From positions 1-56,935 of the forward strand of contig JAVKID010000005.1 in the NCBI GenBank assembly GCA_031459655.1: a stretch of DNA of 56,935 nt. The letters run 5' to 3'. The notes under the pieces are model-generated. The model saw only the letters and a list, made by a program, of their open reading frames with translations, had not been told where the DNA came from and did not search any database. The number at the start of each line of letters is the position of its first letter. Positions within the stretch are counted from its first letter, which is position 1. The DNA comes from Fervidifonticultor_A octavus_A (lineage in GTDB: Bacteria > Sysuimicrobiota > Sysuimicrobiia > Sysuimicrobiales > Humicultoraceae). The position numbers and the translations under genes are program-made. Below are positions 18,195-27,150 of the stretch, one piece after another.

Positions 18195-19946
18195 CTACTT
18201 GGGCGCGGCCGGCCGGTCGATGGGAAGCATCGGCCCGGGATCGATGACCGGCCCCCTGGGCGCCAGCGCCTCCGCGAAGCCTTTCCGCCACCACAGCGGC
18301 AGGTACCGCCGGCGCCCGGGGAGCCGAGCGGCGGCAATGGCGACGATGCGAGGGGGCGCTGTCACATCGAGGATCCTCAGGCGGATCTTGCGGGCCTGGA
18401 CCGGTGACGTCCGAAACGGCCGGCGCGATCCCGGCGAGGGCACGCGGAAAATCCTGTGCGGGAAGATCAGGTCCTGCCCTGGCTCGTTCTTCGCCACGAC
18501 GTGCCAGGCGCCCCCGGAGCCCTGGTACTCGAGCACGTACCGCCTGATGTTCGGAGCCTCGTCCTCGACGATGACGATCCGATCGATGGCCCGGACATCC
18601 TCGTAGGCCATGGTGATGGTCGCCGTCCGCCGCCGGGCCGGCGCGCTCCAACGCGTGGTCAGGCGGCCGTCGGCGATGACGGCCGCGGCCTTCGGGGAGA
18701 CGTCCTGGATGGTGACGGAGGCGCCGCCGTCCTTCTTCTGCTGGAGGACGATGTCGGCGGCCTCACCGTGGTGCAGGCGCAGCGCCGCCAGTTCTGCGAA
18801 GACCTTCTTCAACGCCCGGGGACGGTGCTGCAAAAGGAGATTGCTGTTGCTGTCGTAGGGACCGTCGGCGTTGAGCATGACGAACATGGCGGTGTCCTGG
18901 GCTGGGGCGACATACGCCTCCGCATACATCGTGCCGTTGCCGCCGTTGTGCCAGAGGGCCGGGATCACCCAGCGCGCGACCGGACCGAACGCGGACGTGT
19001 CGAGCGTCAGGACCCTCCACCCCAGCCGGTTGAATCCCGACAGGCCCTGTGGCGTCATGAGCAGGGGGCGTTCCTGGTCGGGGAGTTGGCGGTTGGCGTC
19101 GCTCTTGGTAGAATCGAGGAACTCCGTCAGCAGGCGTGCCATCTGCGACACAGTGACGCAGACGTTGCCGGCGGGCGCGTTCGTCTGGCCGGTTCCGGGC
19201 CGGGGCTGAGGCACGGGCACGCCGTCCATCCCGTAGACATGGCCGAAGGCGAACGGCTGCGGCTCGACGGACAGATCCGGGAGCAACCCGACCATGAATC
19301 CTGGGCCTTGAGTGGTGGCGCCGGGGTGGCGCGTCAGATCCTCCCAGGCGCGCCCTGTGACGACCTCGGTCATGTGGGCGGCGATGATGCACCCGCCCGC
19401 GTAGTTGGATGGGAGCTGCGACAGCGGCTGTCCGTCCGGGCCCACGCAGTTCACCACCGGCATGTCCTGAACGGCGGCGAGAACGTACATCGTGCGGCGC
19501 CTCACAGGATCGGGCTCGACCGACATCCACTGGTCGGGCGGTTCGCCGGCCGGCACACGCGGCATGCCGGTTGTGTGGGCCATCAGGTCGGCCACGGTGC
19601 GGCGGTCGTAGCAGCGGTTTGAGCCCCCAAGCGTCAGGATCTGGGGAAAGAACTCCGCGAGCTCGGTGTTCCAGCGGAGGGCCGGCGAGGGGTTCTGTTG
19701 CTCGCGCGCGATCACACGCGCAACCAACAGGCCGGTGATCGGCTTGGAGATCGATCCGAGGGCGAACAGCGTCGAGGGGCCGACGGCCGTGGCCTCGCCG
19801 AAACGCTCGACGCCGCTGGCGGCCGTGATGAATTCGAACCCCGTCGCAGAACGCGGTTGGGGTACGACAAGGCCGGCGCCGATGGCCGGCATCTTCTCCT
19901 CGGCGCGGATCCGGTCGAGTTGGGCGACGAGGTACGATTTAGACAT
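18195..19946 (-). CDS. Beta-lactamase-fold serine hydrolase with discoidin-like domain
   Basis: A 583-residue protein from ATG 19946, which has GGGGAGGAGGAT about eight bases upstream. The N-terminal 400 residues are a class C beta-lactamase/DD-peptidase fold: SxxK motif S65-I-S-K68, a Tyr motif near 180 that reads SNYAGG rather than YxN, and HNGG near 334 in place of KTG. The C-terminal 150 residues resemble an F5/8 type C (discoidin) module as in some alpha-L-fucosidases (DGRLTTRWSAP, then RKIRLRILD). No signal peptide is visible at this start or in the upstream in-frame extension, so its location is unclear. It lies between uppP and dapA. Esterase, amidase or peptidase activity are all possible. 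Confidence 0.8.
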   Translation of the reverse strand: MSKSYLVAQLDRIRAEEKMPAIGAGLVVPQPRSATGFEFITAASGVERFGEATAVGPSTLFALGSISKPITGLLVARVIAREQQNPSPALRWNTELAEFFPQILTLGGSNRCYDRRTVADLMAHTTGMPRVPAGEPPDQWMSVEPDPVRRRTMYVLAAVQDMPVVNCVGPDGQPLSQLPSNYAGGCIIAAHMTEVVTGRAWEDLTRHPGATTQGPGFMVGLLPDLSVEPQPFAFGHVYGMDGVPVPQPRPGTGQTNAPAGNVCVTVSQMARLLTEFLDSTKSDANRQLPDQERPLLMTPQGLSGFNRLGWRVLTLDTSAFGPVARWVIPALWHNGGNGTMYAEAYVAPAQDTAMFVMLNADGPYDSNSNLLLQHRPRALKKVFAELAALRLHHGEAADIVLQQKKDGGASVTIQDVSPKAAAVIADGRLTTRWSAPARRRTATITMAYEDVRAIDRIVIVEDEAPNIRRYVLEYQGSGGAWHVVAKNEPGQDLIFPHRIFRVPSPGSRRPFRTSPVQARKIRLRILDVTAPPRIVAIAAARLPGRRRYLPLWWRKGFAEALAPRGPVIDPGPMLPIDRPAAPK

Positions 19947-20028
19947 GGGTCCAATCCTCCTCCCCGGAGGCGCACCGGGTGCTGATATGAATCGAGAGGA
20001 TCCTGCGCCGAGAACAACATGGCCTCGC

Positions 20029-20922
20029 TCAGGCCGGCGTCGGCACCAGGTTGAGCTGGTGCAGGACCGCCCGGATCTGTTCCTCCTCCTTGGGCGTCGC
20101 ATCCACCAGCGGCAGCCGCACGCGGCCGCAGTCGAAGCCCGCCAAGCGCATCGCGGTTTTCACCGGGACGGGGTTCGTCGTGATGAACAGCACCTTGAAC
20201 AGCGGCCACAGCCGGCGGTGGATCGCCAGCGCGTCCGCTGGCCGACCTTCGAAGTGGGCCCGGATCATCTCCTGGATCTGCCGGGCGACCAGGTGGCCGG
20301 CCACGCTCACGACGCCGGTGGCGCCCACCGCCAGTTTCGGCAGCGTCAGGCTGTCGTCTCCGCTGTAGATGAGGAAGCGGTCGGGCGTCCGCACACGGAT
20401 CTCCGAGACCTGATCCAGGCTCCCCGCGGCCTCCTTGACGGCCACGATGTTGGGGATCTCCGCCAGGCGCGCGATGGTATCGGGCGTGCAGTTAACGCCG
20501 GTGCGGCCCGGGATGTTGTAGAGCATGGCCGGGAGCGGCGTGCTCTCGGCGATGGCCCGGAAGTGCGCGTACAGCCCGTCCTGCGAGGGTCGGTTGTAGT
20601 ACGGGTTCACCAGCAACAGGCCGTCGGCCCCGGCCCGGTGGGCCTCCTGGGAGAGGTGAATCGAGTGGGCCGTGTTGTAGGTCCCGGTGCCGGCAATCAC
20701 CTTGCCCCGGTCCCCCACGGCCTCTTTGACGGTGCGGAACAGGCGGATCTTCTCGTCGTCGGACAGCGTCGGCGATTCCCCGGTGGTCCCGGCGACCACC
20801 AAGCCGTCGTTGCCGTCGTCCATCAGGCGCCGGGCGAGCGCGCCCGCCTTCGGGTAGTCCACCTCGCCGCGGCTATCGAACGGCGTCACCATGGCGGTAA
20901 TCACATGACCGAAGAGCGCCAT
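20029..20922 (-). CDS. dapA: 4-hydroxy-tetrahydrodipicolinate synthase
   Basis: DapA condenses pyruvate with aspartate semialdehyde in the lysine/diaminopimelate pathway. The 297-residue TIM barrel has the Schiff-base Lys163 in NIVAVKEAAG, Tyr135 in LYNIPGR and the GTTGES substrate loop at 45-50. The ATG at 20922 follows a strong GGAGGGGAGGAG. It is downstream of asd and dapB in the same orientation, so three consecutive pathway genes are grouped. Related aldolases of the same fold use other substrates, but the context settles the role. Confidence 0.95.
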   Translation of the reverse strand: MALFGHVITAMVTPFDSRGEVDYPKAGALARRLMDDGNDGLVVAGTTGESPTLSDDEKIRLFRTVKEAVGDRGKVIAGTGTYNTAHSIHLSQEAHRAGADGLLLVNPYYNRPSQDGLYAHFRAIAESTPLPAMLYNIPGRTGVNCTPDTIARLAEIPNIVAVKEAAGSLDQVSEIRVRTPDRFLIYSGDDSLTLPKLAVGATGVVSVAGHLVARQIQEMIRAHFEGRPADALAIHRRLWPLFKVLFITTNPVPVKTAMRLAGFDCGRVRLPLVDATPKEEEQIRAVLHQLNLVPTPA

Positions 20923-20974
20923 CTCCTCCCCTCCTTCCTCCCACGCCTCCTGCCGGTTTCGTCCGGCACCTTCC

Positions 20975-22039
20975 CTAACGGGCCGCGGCCCGCGGCCGCG
21001 TGGGCACCAGCCCGGCGGCCAGCAGGGACTCGGCGATCTGGATCGCGTTCAGCGCTGCGCCCTTGCGGAGGTTGTCAGAGGCCACCACCAGGCGCAGGGC
21101 CCGGGGGTCGAACGGATCGGCCCGCAGGCGCCCCACGTAGACGGGATCGCGGCCCGCCGCCAGTTGCGGGGTGGGCACGCGGTCGCTGGCAGGATCGTCC
21201 ACCACCTCGACCCCGGGGAACGCCGCAAGGGCTCCCCGGGCCTCCGCAGGGTCCAGCGGCCGGTCCAGGTCCAGGTGCACGGCCAGGGTGTGTCCCACCA
21301 GCACGGGCACCCGCATGGTCGTCACGCTGAGGGCGATGTCCGCCGCCAGAATCTTGCGCGTCTCGGCGACGACCTTCGCTTCCTCCTCGGTCTCGCCGTC
21401 TGGCTGCCACTTCCACTGCGGCCGCACGTTGAAGGCGACGGGATTGGGCACGCCGGCCGCGGTCGCGATGCGGTCGAGATCGCCGGTCTCCAGCGCCTCG
21501 GGGACCTCCAGCAGGCGCCGGGTGTGGTCGAGCAGCGCCCGCATGTTGTCGAGCCCGCCGCCGGAGACCGACTGATACGTGGCCACGACGCACCGCCGGA
21601 TCCCTGCGGCGTCGAGGATCGGCTTGAGAGCCATCACGAGGGCGGCCGTCGTGCAGTTGGGGTTGGCGATGACACCCTGGTGCCCGCGGAGAGCCTCGCC
21701 GTTGACCTCGGGCACCACCAGCGGCACGCGGGGATCCATCCGCCAGGTGGACGAGTTGTCCACGGCCACCCCGCCGCGCTCGGCGACCGCCCAGGCGTAG
21801 CGCCGGCTGGCGTCGTCGCCGCCGGCGAACAGGACCAGGTCGGCGTCCAGCAGGGCGTCGCCGGTCTCCTCAACGACGACCGGCCTGCCGTTGAACGGGA
21901 TCTCCTTCCCCGCTGACCGCTGGGTGGCAAACAATCGCAGCCCCTCGACGGGAAAGCGGCGCTCCTCCAGGATACGGACCATGGCGCCGCCGACCACTCC
22001 GGTGGCGCCGACGACAGCAACGTGCAGGCCGGGTTCCAC
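20975..22039 (-). CDS. asd: Aspartate-semialdehyde dehydrogenase
   Basis: Asd reduces aspartyl phosphate to aspartate semialdehyde, the branch point to lysine, threonine and methionine. The 354-residue product has the N-terminal NADP motif GATGVVGGAM and the active-site Cys129 in ANPNCTT. The start is GTG 22039 with GGAGGAGG six bases upstream. A short C-terminal Arg/Ala-rich tail is unremarkable. It lies 19 bases after dapB and 52 bases before dapA. Confidence 0.95.
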   Translation of the reverse strand: MEPGLHVAVVGATGVVGGAMVRILEERRFPVEGLRLFATQRSAGKEIPFNGRPVVVEETGDALLDADLVLFAGGDDASRRYAWAVAERGGVAVDNSSTWRMDPRVPLVVPEVNGEALRGHQGVIANPNCTTAALVMALKPILDAAGIRRCVVATYQSVSGGGLDNMRALLDHTRRLLEVPEALETGDLDRIATAAGVPNPVAFNVRPQWKWQPDGETEEEAKVVAETRKILAADIALSVTTMRVPVLVGHTLAVHLDLDRPLDPAEARGALAAFPGVEVVDDPASDRVPTPQLAAGRDPVYVGRLRADPFDPRALRLVVASDNLRKGAALNAIQIAESLLAAGLVPTRPRAAAR

Positions 22040-22058
22040 GATGCCTCCTCCGTAGGTA

Positions 22059-22865
22059 TTAGCGCAATGCTAGCAGATGCTCCAGTCCGTAGACCAGTTC
22101 CTGCAGGTCGCGCACGCGCCGGATGGCGAGCAGCAGGCCGGGCATGAACGACTCCTCATTGAGCGAATCGTGCCGGATGGTCAATGTCTGGCCCGGGCCG
22201 CCGAAGATGACCTCCTGGTGGGCGACCAGCCCGGGCAGGCGCACGCTGTGGACGCGGACGCCGTCGCTGGTCCCCCCGCGCGCCCCGGAGACCATCTCCT
22301 CCTCCTTGACCGCCGGCGCCGGCGGATCGCCCCGCGCGCCGGCGATCAGCCGCGCGGTCTTAAGCGCCGTGCCCGACGGCGCGTCGCGCTTGCGGTCGTG
22401 GTGCAGTTCGATGATCTCCGCGTGGGGGAGAAACCGGGCGGCGGTACGGGCGAACTCCATCATGAGGACGGCGCCGATAGCGAAGTTAGGCGCAATCACG
22501 CCGCCGATCCGCCGCTGCGCGGCCAGGGCGGTCAGCGCGCCGATCTCCTCCATGGAGAGGCCGGTGCTGCCGACCACTGGCCGGACGTCGGCTTCGAGTG
22601 CAGCCCTCGCGTGCTCGGCGGCCGCGCGGCCCGGGGCGAACTCTACCAGGATGTCGGGTTTCCCGGCCAGCACCTCGGCGAAGTCGGCCGCAATCGCCAC
22701 ACCCAGGGGACCGGCGCCGGCCACCTCGCCGGCGTCCTGCCCGACGCCGCGCTCATGGCCCAGCGCCGCCACCATACGGAGGTCGGGCTCGCGGGCGATG
22801 GCGCGCACCGCCGCGCGGCCCATCCGGCCTCCGGCGCCGCTCACGGCGATCCGAATGGGGTCCAT
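22059..22865 (-). CDS. dapB: 4-hydroxy-tetrahydrodipicolinate reductase
   Basis: DapB reduces the DapA product with NAD(P)H. The 268-residue protein has the N-terminal nucleotide motif GAGGRMGRA and the substrate/catalytic motif ELHHDRKRDAPSGTAL. The ATG at 22865 has no recognisable Shine-Dalgarno sequence (CTTCCCTATCAC directly precedes it), which is odd for this genome, where most starts have one. It is the first gene of the dapB-asd-dapA set and follows the hairpin-rich gap behind the M16 peptidase gene. Confidence 0.94.
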   Translation of the reverse strand: MDPIRIAVSGAGGRMGRAAVRAIAREPDLRMVAALGHERGVGQDAGEVAGAGPLGVAIAADFAEVLAGKPDILVEFAPGRAAAEHARAALEADVRPVVGSTGLSMEEIGALTALAAQRRIGGVIAPNFAIGAVLMMEFARTAARFLPHAEIIELHHDRKRDAPSGTALKTARLIAGARGDPPAPAVKEEEMVSGARGGTSDGVRVHSVRLPGLVAHQEVIFGGPGQTLTIRHDSLNEESFMPGLLLAIRRVRDLQELVYGLEHLLALR

Positions 22866-22927
22866 GTGATAGGGAAGGATTCGACGTGGGGATGGCGCTC
22901 TCCCGCGTGATGCGCCCTACGGCTCGA

Positions 22928-22991
22928 GGCCCACGACACCGAGGCCGTGGGCTTGGGCCCCAAGCGCACGCGCGGCGTCATGACGGCGCGC
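22928..22991 (-). terminator. Cluster of inverted repeats behind the pnp-peptidase operon
   Basis: The 185-base gap between the peptidase stop and dapB holds three inverted repeats in a row: a 7-bp stem GCCCACG (22929-22935 with 22946-22952), a 6-bp stem GCTTGG (22951-22956 with 22960-22965), and an imperfect 11-bp palindrome centred on CGTCATGACG (22970-22991). None has a U-tract. They probably mark the end of the long upstream operon. The first two overlap, so they would be alternatives. Confidence 0.45.
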
Positions 22992-23050
22992 GGACCGGCA
23001 CGAGCTGAGTCGAGCGATCCGGGGGGACGCCTCCCGGCGGTGGCCCTGGG

Positions 23051-24364
23051 CTACACCGCCGTCGTTGCCACCGGCGCCGGGCTCAGCCGGGCGAGCGACG
23101 CGGTAAACGTCCGCTCCAGCTCCGCCCGGGAGGCCGCCTGGGTGCCAAACGGCCCGATGGCCGCCATCGCCATCTGGTCCGGGGTGAAGATCTCGGTCGC
23201 CATCCTCGCCACGTCGGCGGCGGTGACCGCGTCGATGCGCGCCAGGATCTCGTCGAACTCGATCTGCCGGCCGTAGTAGAGTTCGGAGCGGGCGAGTTTG
23301 CTCATGCGGCTGCCCGTGCTCTCCAGCGAGAGCATGATGCTGCCCTTCAGCGACTCCTTGGCCCGGTGCAGCTCGGCCTCGTCGAGGGCGCCCGGCAACC
23401 GCGCGATCTCCTCGATGGTGAGCCGCATCACCTCGGGCGCGTTCTCCGGGCTCATGGCGGCGTAGATCACGAACAGTCCGCCCTCGCGGTAGGAGGCCGA
23501 GTACGACGCGATGGTGTAGACCAGCCCGCGCGTCTCGCGGATCTCCTGGAACAGGCGGCTGCTCATCCCCCCGCCCAGGAGGTTGTCAAGGACCGCCAGC
23601 ACGTAGCGGTCCTCGTCGCCCTGGGCCCGGCCGCGGGTGGCCAGGCACAGGTGGACCTGCTCGATCTCCTTGGTCTTCAGGTTCACGGCCGGCGACGGGG
23701 TCGGGATCTCAGTGGGCAGGTGGGTGGTCCGGCCGTCCCACCCGGCCAGGTGCTGCGCCACGAGGTCGACCACGGCCTCGTGGCGGATGTCCCCGGCTAC
23801 GCTGATGACGATGTTGTCCGGCCGGTAGCGCTTCTCGATGTAGCGGACGAAGTCCTCGCGGGTGAGTTTCGCCACGGCCTTGCGCGTGCCGATGACCGAG
23901 CGTCCCAGCGGGTGGCCGTCCCAGATCGTCTGGGTGATCAGGTCCTGGACCACCTCGTCGGGGGAGTCCTCGTAGGTCTTGATCTCCTCGATGACCACCT
24001 GACGCTCGCGCTCGATGGCGTCGGGGTCGAACGCCGAGTTCAGCAGCATGTCGGCCAGCAGTTCGACGATCGCGGGCAGGTGGTTGGCCAGGACCTTGAC
24101 GTAGAAGCAGGTGTGCTCCCGGTCGGTGAAGGCGTTCATCTGGCCGCCCAGGGCATCCACCGCCTGGGCGATGACCAGCGCCGAGCGGGTGTGGGTGCCC
24201 TTGAAGAACAGGTGCTCCAGGAAGTGCGAGATCCCGTGCTGGCTGGCGGGTTCATACCGCGAGCCGGTCCCCACCCAGATCCCCAGCGAGGCCGTGCGGA
24301 CCTGGGGCATGGCTTCGGTGACCACCCGGATGCCGTTGGGGAGCACGGACTTCGCAAGCGCCAT
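23051..24364 (-). CDS. M16-family zinc peptidase (PqqL/YmxG-like)
   Basis: A 437-residue single-domain M16B peptidase with the inverted zinc motif HFLEH at residues 47-51 and the third ligand Glu in the following ERERQVVIEEIK helix. The second half is the inactive-like repeat common to the family. Such genes lie beside pnp in many Gram-positive bacteria (B. subtilis ymxG/mlpA), where they degrade peptides or affect protease regulation. The start is ATG 24364 with GGGAGG upstream; the pnp stop is 15 bases away. It is the last gene of the rpsO-pnp transcription unit. Confidence 0.92.
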   Translation of the reverse strand: MALAKSVLPNGIRVVTEAMPQVRTASLGIWVGTGSRYEPASQHGISHFLEHLFFKGTHTRSALVIAQAVDALGGQMNAFTDREHTCFYVKVLANHLPAIVELLADMLLNSAFDPDAIERERQVVIEEIKTYEDSPDEVVQDLITQTIWDGHPLGRSVIGTRKAVAKLTREDFVRYIEKRYRPDNIVISVAGDIRHEAVVDLVAQHLAGWDGRTTHLPTEIPTPSPAVNLKTKEIEQVHLCLATRGRAQGDEDRYVLAVLDNLLGGGMSSRLFQEIRETRGLVYTIASYSASYREGGLFVIYAAMSPENAPEVMRLTIEEIARLPGALDEAELHRAKESLKGSIMLSLESTGSRMSKLARSELYYGRQIEFDEILARIDAVTAADVARMATEIFTPDQMAMAAIGPFGTQAASRAELERTFTASLARLSPAPVATTAV

Positions 24365-24379
24365 GGGAGCCTCCCGGTG

Positions 24380-26629
24380 CTAGGGATGCGGTCGCCTCGC
24401 CGGCCGGGGGCCGCCGCGGCGTCGCGGCGGCCGCCCATCGCGGGGCCGCCCGCCCGGCCCCCGCAGGCTCCGCGGCCGCGACGAGACGTCTGCGGGCTGG
24501 CGCTCCTCGTATCGCTCGTCCCAGCCCTCCGGGGGCGGCTTCGTCCCGCGGTGGGTCAGGTTGATCCGGCCCATGCTGTCGATCTCTTTGACCTTGACGT
24601 CGATCTCGTCGCCGACCTTGACCACGTCTTCGACCTTGTTGACGTGGTCGTAGGACAGCTCCGAGATGTGGACGAGGCCCTCCTTGCCCGGCGAGAGTTC
24701 GACGAACGCGCCGAAGTTCATCAGGCGCGTCACGCGGCCGCGGTAGGTGTCGCCCACCTGCACCTCGTGGACCAGCGCCTCGATCATGGCGGCCGCGCGC
24801 CGGGCCGCCTCCTCGTTGACCGAGGCGATGGTGACCCGGCCGTCCTGCTCGATGTCGATCTTGGTGCCGGTCTCGGCCGTGATCTTGTTGATGACCTTGC
24901 CGCCGGGCCCGATGACCTCCCGGATCTTCTCGGGGTTGATCTGGATCGTCAGGATGCGCGGGGCGTAGGGCGACAGGATCGTGCGCGGCGCGGGGATGGC
25001 CTGGGCCATGGCGTCCAGGATCACCATCCGGGCCTCACGCGCCTGGGCCAGGGCCTCGGCAAGGATCGTCCGCGACAGGCCGGCGATCTTGATGTCCATC
25101 TGGAGGGCCGTGACCCCGCGGCGGGTGCCGGCGACCTTGAAGTCCATGTCGCCCATGGCATCCTCGATCCCCTGGATATCGGTGAGGACCGCATAGCGGC
25201 CGTCTGCGCCGCTGATCAGGCCCATGGCGATGCCGCCGACCGGCGCCCGGATGGGCACGCCCGCGTCCATCAGGGCCAGGGTCGATCCGCAGACCGAGGC
25301 CATTGACGTGCTGCCGTTGGACTCGAGGACCTCGGAGACGATCCGGATGGTGTAGGGGAACTGGTCCTCGGGCGGGATCATCCGCTCCAGCGCCCGCTCG
25401 GCCAGCGCGCCGTGCCCGACCTCGCGTCGGCCGGGGCTGCGCAGCGGTCGGACCTCGCCCACAGAGAACGGCGGGAAGGAGTAGTGATGCATGAACCGCT
25501 TGAACTCGCGGATGCCGATGTCGTCCAGTCTCTGCTCGTCTTCGCCCGTGCCCAGCGTGACGATGGAGAGGACCTGGGTCTGTCCCCGCTGGAACAGCCC
25601 CGACCCGTGGGTGCGGGGCAGTAGCCCCACCGCGCAGGCCAGCGGCCGGATGTCTTTGGGCCCGCGGCCGTCGGGCCGCACGCCCTCGACGAGGATGCGC
25701 CGGCGGACCTCCTCTTTGACGATGGCGGTGATGATCTCGCCGATGCTGGCGGCCTGTTCGGGGAACTGCTCCGCCAGTCTCAACGAGACTTCGGCCTCGA
25801 CCGCCCGCAGCGCGTCCTCGCGCGCCAGTTTCTCCGGGTGCGACAGGGCGTCGCGCACCAGGGGCAGGGCGGCCTCCCGGACGGAGGCCTCCAGGGTCGG
25901 ATCGGGCGCACACAGGGTCACCTGGCGGGGCGGCTTCCCCGCCACAGCCTGCAGCTGGCGCTGGGCGGCGATGATCCGCCGGATCTCGACCTGCGCCAGG
26001 TCGATGGCGTCTAGGAGTTGCTCCTCCGGCACCTCATCGGCGCCGGCCTCGACCATGATGATGGCCTCCTCGGTGCCCGCCACGATGAGGTCGAGCCGGC
26101 TCTCCTCCTCCACCTGGCGCATGGTGGGGTTGATCACCAGCCGGTCGCCGAGCAGGCCGACCCGCACGGCCCCGATCGGGCCGCCGAATGGAATCCCGGA
26201 GATGACCAGGGCCGCCGAGGCCCCGTTCATGGCCGCGACCCCGGGGTCGTGCTCCTGGTCGGTCGAGAGCACGGTGGCGATGACCTGGACGTCGTTGCGG
26301 AAGCCCTTCGGGAACAGCGGCCGGATCGGCCGGTCGATGAGCCGGGAGGTCAGGATGGCCCGCTCGCCGGGCCGGCCCTCCCGCTTGAAGAACCCGCCGG
26401 GGATCTTCCCGGCGGCGTACATCTTTTCCTCGAAGTCACACGTCAGCGGGAAGAAGTCGATCCCCTCCCGCACCGTCTCGGACATGGTGGCCGTCACCAG
26501 GACGACGGTCTCGCCCATGGTGACGGTCACAGCGCCGTGGGCCTGCCTGGCGAGCAGACCCGTCTCGAAGACGATCCGCTCGCCGCCGACTTCGGCCTCG
26601 GCGCGACGAACCAGCGATGCCAGATCCAT
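24380..26629 (-). CDS. pnp: Polyribonucleotide nucleotidyltransferase
   Basis: PNPase degrades RNA phosphorolytically 3' to 5'. The 749-residue product has two RNase PH domains (GERAILTSRLIDRPIRPLF in the first, EVLESNGSTSMASVCG in the second), a linker helix domain, a KH domain with VIGPGGKVINKI near 570 and an S1 domain near 625-695. The last 45 residues form an Arg/Gly/Pro-rich disordered tail. ATG 26629 is preferred over ATG 26641 because GGAAGG abuts the latter. rpsO lies just upstream, the classical rpsO-pnp pair. Confidence 0.95.
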   Translation of the reverse strand: MDLASLVRRAEAEVGGERIVFETGLLARQAHGAVTVTMGETVVLVTATMSETVREGIDFFPLTCDFEEKMYAAGKIPGGFFKREGRPGERAILTSRLIDRPIRPLFPKGFRNDVQVIATVLSTDQEHDPGVAAMNGASAALVISGIPFGGPIGAVRVGLLGDRLVINPTMRQVEEESRLDLIVAGTEEAIIMVEAGADEVPEEQLLDAIDLAQVEIRRIIAAQRQLQAVAGKPPRQVTLCAPDPTLEASVREAALPLVRDALSHPEKLAREDALRAVEAEVSLRLAEQFPEQAASIGEIITAIVKEEVRRRILVEGVRPDGRGPKDIRPLACAVGLLPRTHGSGLFQRGQTQVLSIVTLGTGEDEQRLDDIGIREFKRFMHHYSFPPFSVGEVRPLRSPGRREVGHGALAERALERMIPPEDQFPYTIRIVSEVLESNGSTSMASVCGSTLALMDAGVPIRAPVGGIAMGLISGADGRYAVLTDIQGIEDAMGDMDFKVAGTRRGVTALQMDIKIAGLSRTILAEALAQAREARMVILDAMAQAIPAPRTILSPYAPRILTIQINPEKIREVIGPGGKVINKITAETGTKIDIEQDGRVTIASVNEEAARRAAAMIEALVHEVQVGDTYRGRVTRLMNFGAFVELSPGKEGLVHISELSYDHVNKVEDVVKVGDEIDVKVKEIDSMGRINLTHRGTKPPPEGWDERYEERQPADVSSRPRSLRGPGGRPRDGRPPRRRGGPRPARRPHP

Positions 26630-26709
26630 TCGATTGACCATCCTTCCTGTGCTGTTTCAGGTATGCCGTGTCAGGCGGTGGGCGTGCGCGGAGGTGCGCG
26701 CCGGGCAGG

Positions 26710-26976
26710 CTACCGCCGCAGTCCCAACTCTTCCACCAGACGCCGGTACGTGGAGATATCCGTCCGCTCGAGGTAGGCCAGCAGCCGCCGCCGATTCCCG
26801 ACCATCTTGAGCAATCCCCGGCGCGAGTGGAAGTCCTTGGGGTGGGCCTTGAGGTGCTCGGTGAGCTGGTTGATCCGCTCGGTCAGCAGGGCCACCTGGA
26901 CTTCCGGGGACCCGGTATCCCCACCGTGCCGTCGGTACTTCCCAAGGATCGTCTGCTTGGCCTCAGATTTGAGCAT
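26710..26976 (-). CDS. rpsO: Small ribosomal subunit protein uS15
   Basis: An 88-residue S15 protein with the conserved GDTGSPEVQVALLTERI and DFHSRRGLLKMVGNRRRLL segments, which contact 16S rRNA helices 20-22. ATG 26976 is preceded by AGGAGGAAC at the right distance; the longer in-frame extension upstream to 27111 runs into the promoter and is rejected. The 5' untranslated region is about 90 bases and GC-rich, which leaves room for S15 autoregulation, but I could not identify a specific fold. Confidence 0.97.
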   Translation of the reverse strand: MLKSEAKQTILGKYRRHGGDTGSPEVQVALLTERINQLTEHLKAHPKDFHSRRGLLKMVGNRRRLLAYLERTDISTYRRLVEELGLRR

Positions 26977-27068
26977 CGGGGTTCCTCCTGCGCCGCTGCG
27001 CGTCCGGTCCGTCGCCCAGAGCCGAGGCGCCGCTGGAGGAGCGGACGTCCCCGCCCGGGCCACCCACC

Positions 27069-27097
27069 ATACTAGCACACCCCTACCCCTCCCACAA
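27069..27097 (-). promoter_or_regulatory. Probable rpsO-pnp promoter
   Basis: On the minus strand TTGTGG (27097-27092), a 17-base spacer and TAGTAT (27074-27069), with TGC directly before the -10 (extended -10 like). It lies in the only AT-rich stretch of this operon, about 95 bases upstream of the rpsO start. The -10 resembles TAGCAT seen at mnmA and rimP. Confidence 0.6.
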
Positions 27098-27106
27098 ACC
27101 ACCTTT

Positions 27107-27150
27107 GCCAAAAAGTAAGCAACTAAATAAAGAAAAATATACTATTTGGC
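27107..27150 (-). repeat. AT-rich inverted repeat at the ribF 3' end
   Basis: Eleven-base arms (27107-27117 and 27140-27150) match with one mismatch and enclose a 22-base AT-rich loop. The right arm covers the last codons and stop of ribF. On the minus strand the loop is T-rich (TATTTTTCTTTATTT). It could be an odd terminator for ribF or an UP-element-like region for the rpsO promoter. The base composition is far below the rest of the window. Confidence 0.5.
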
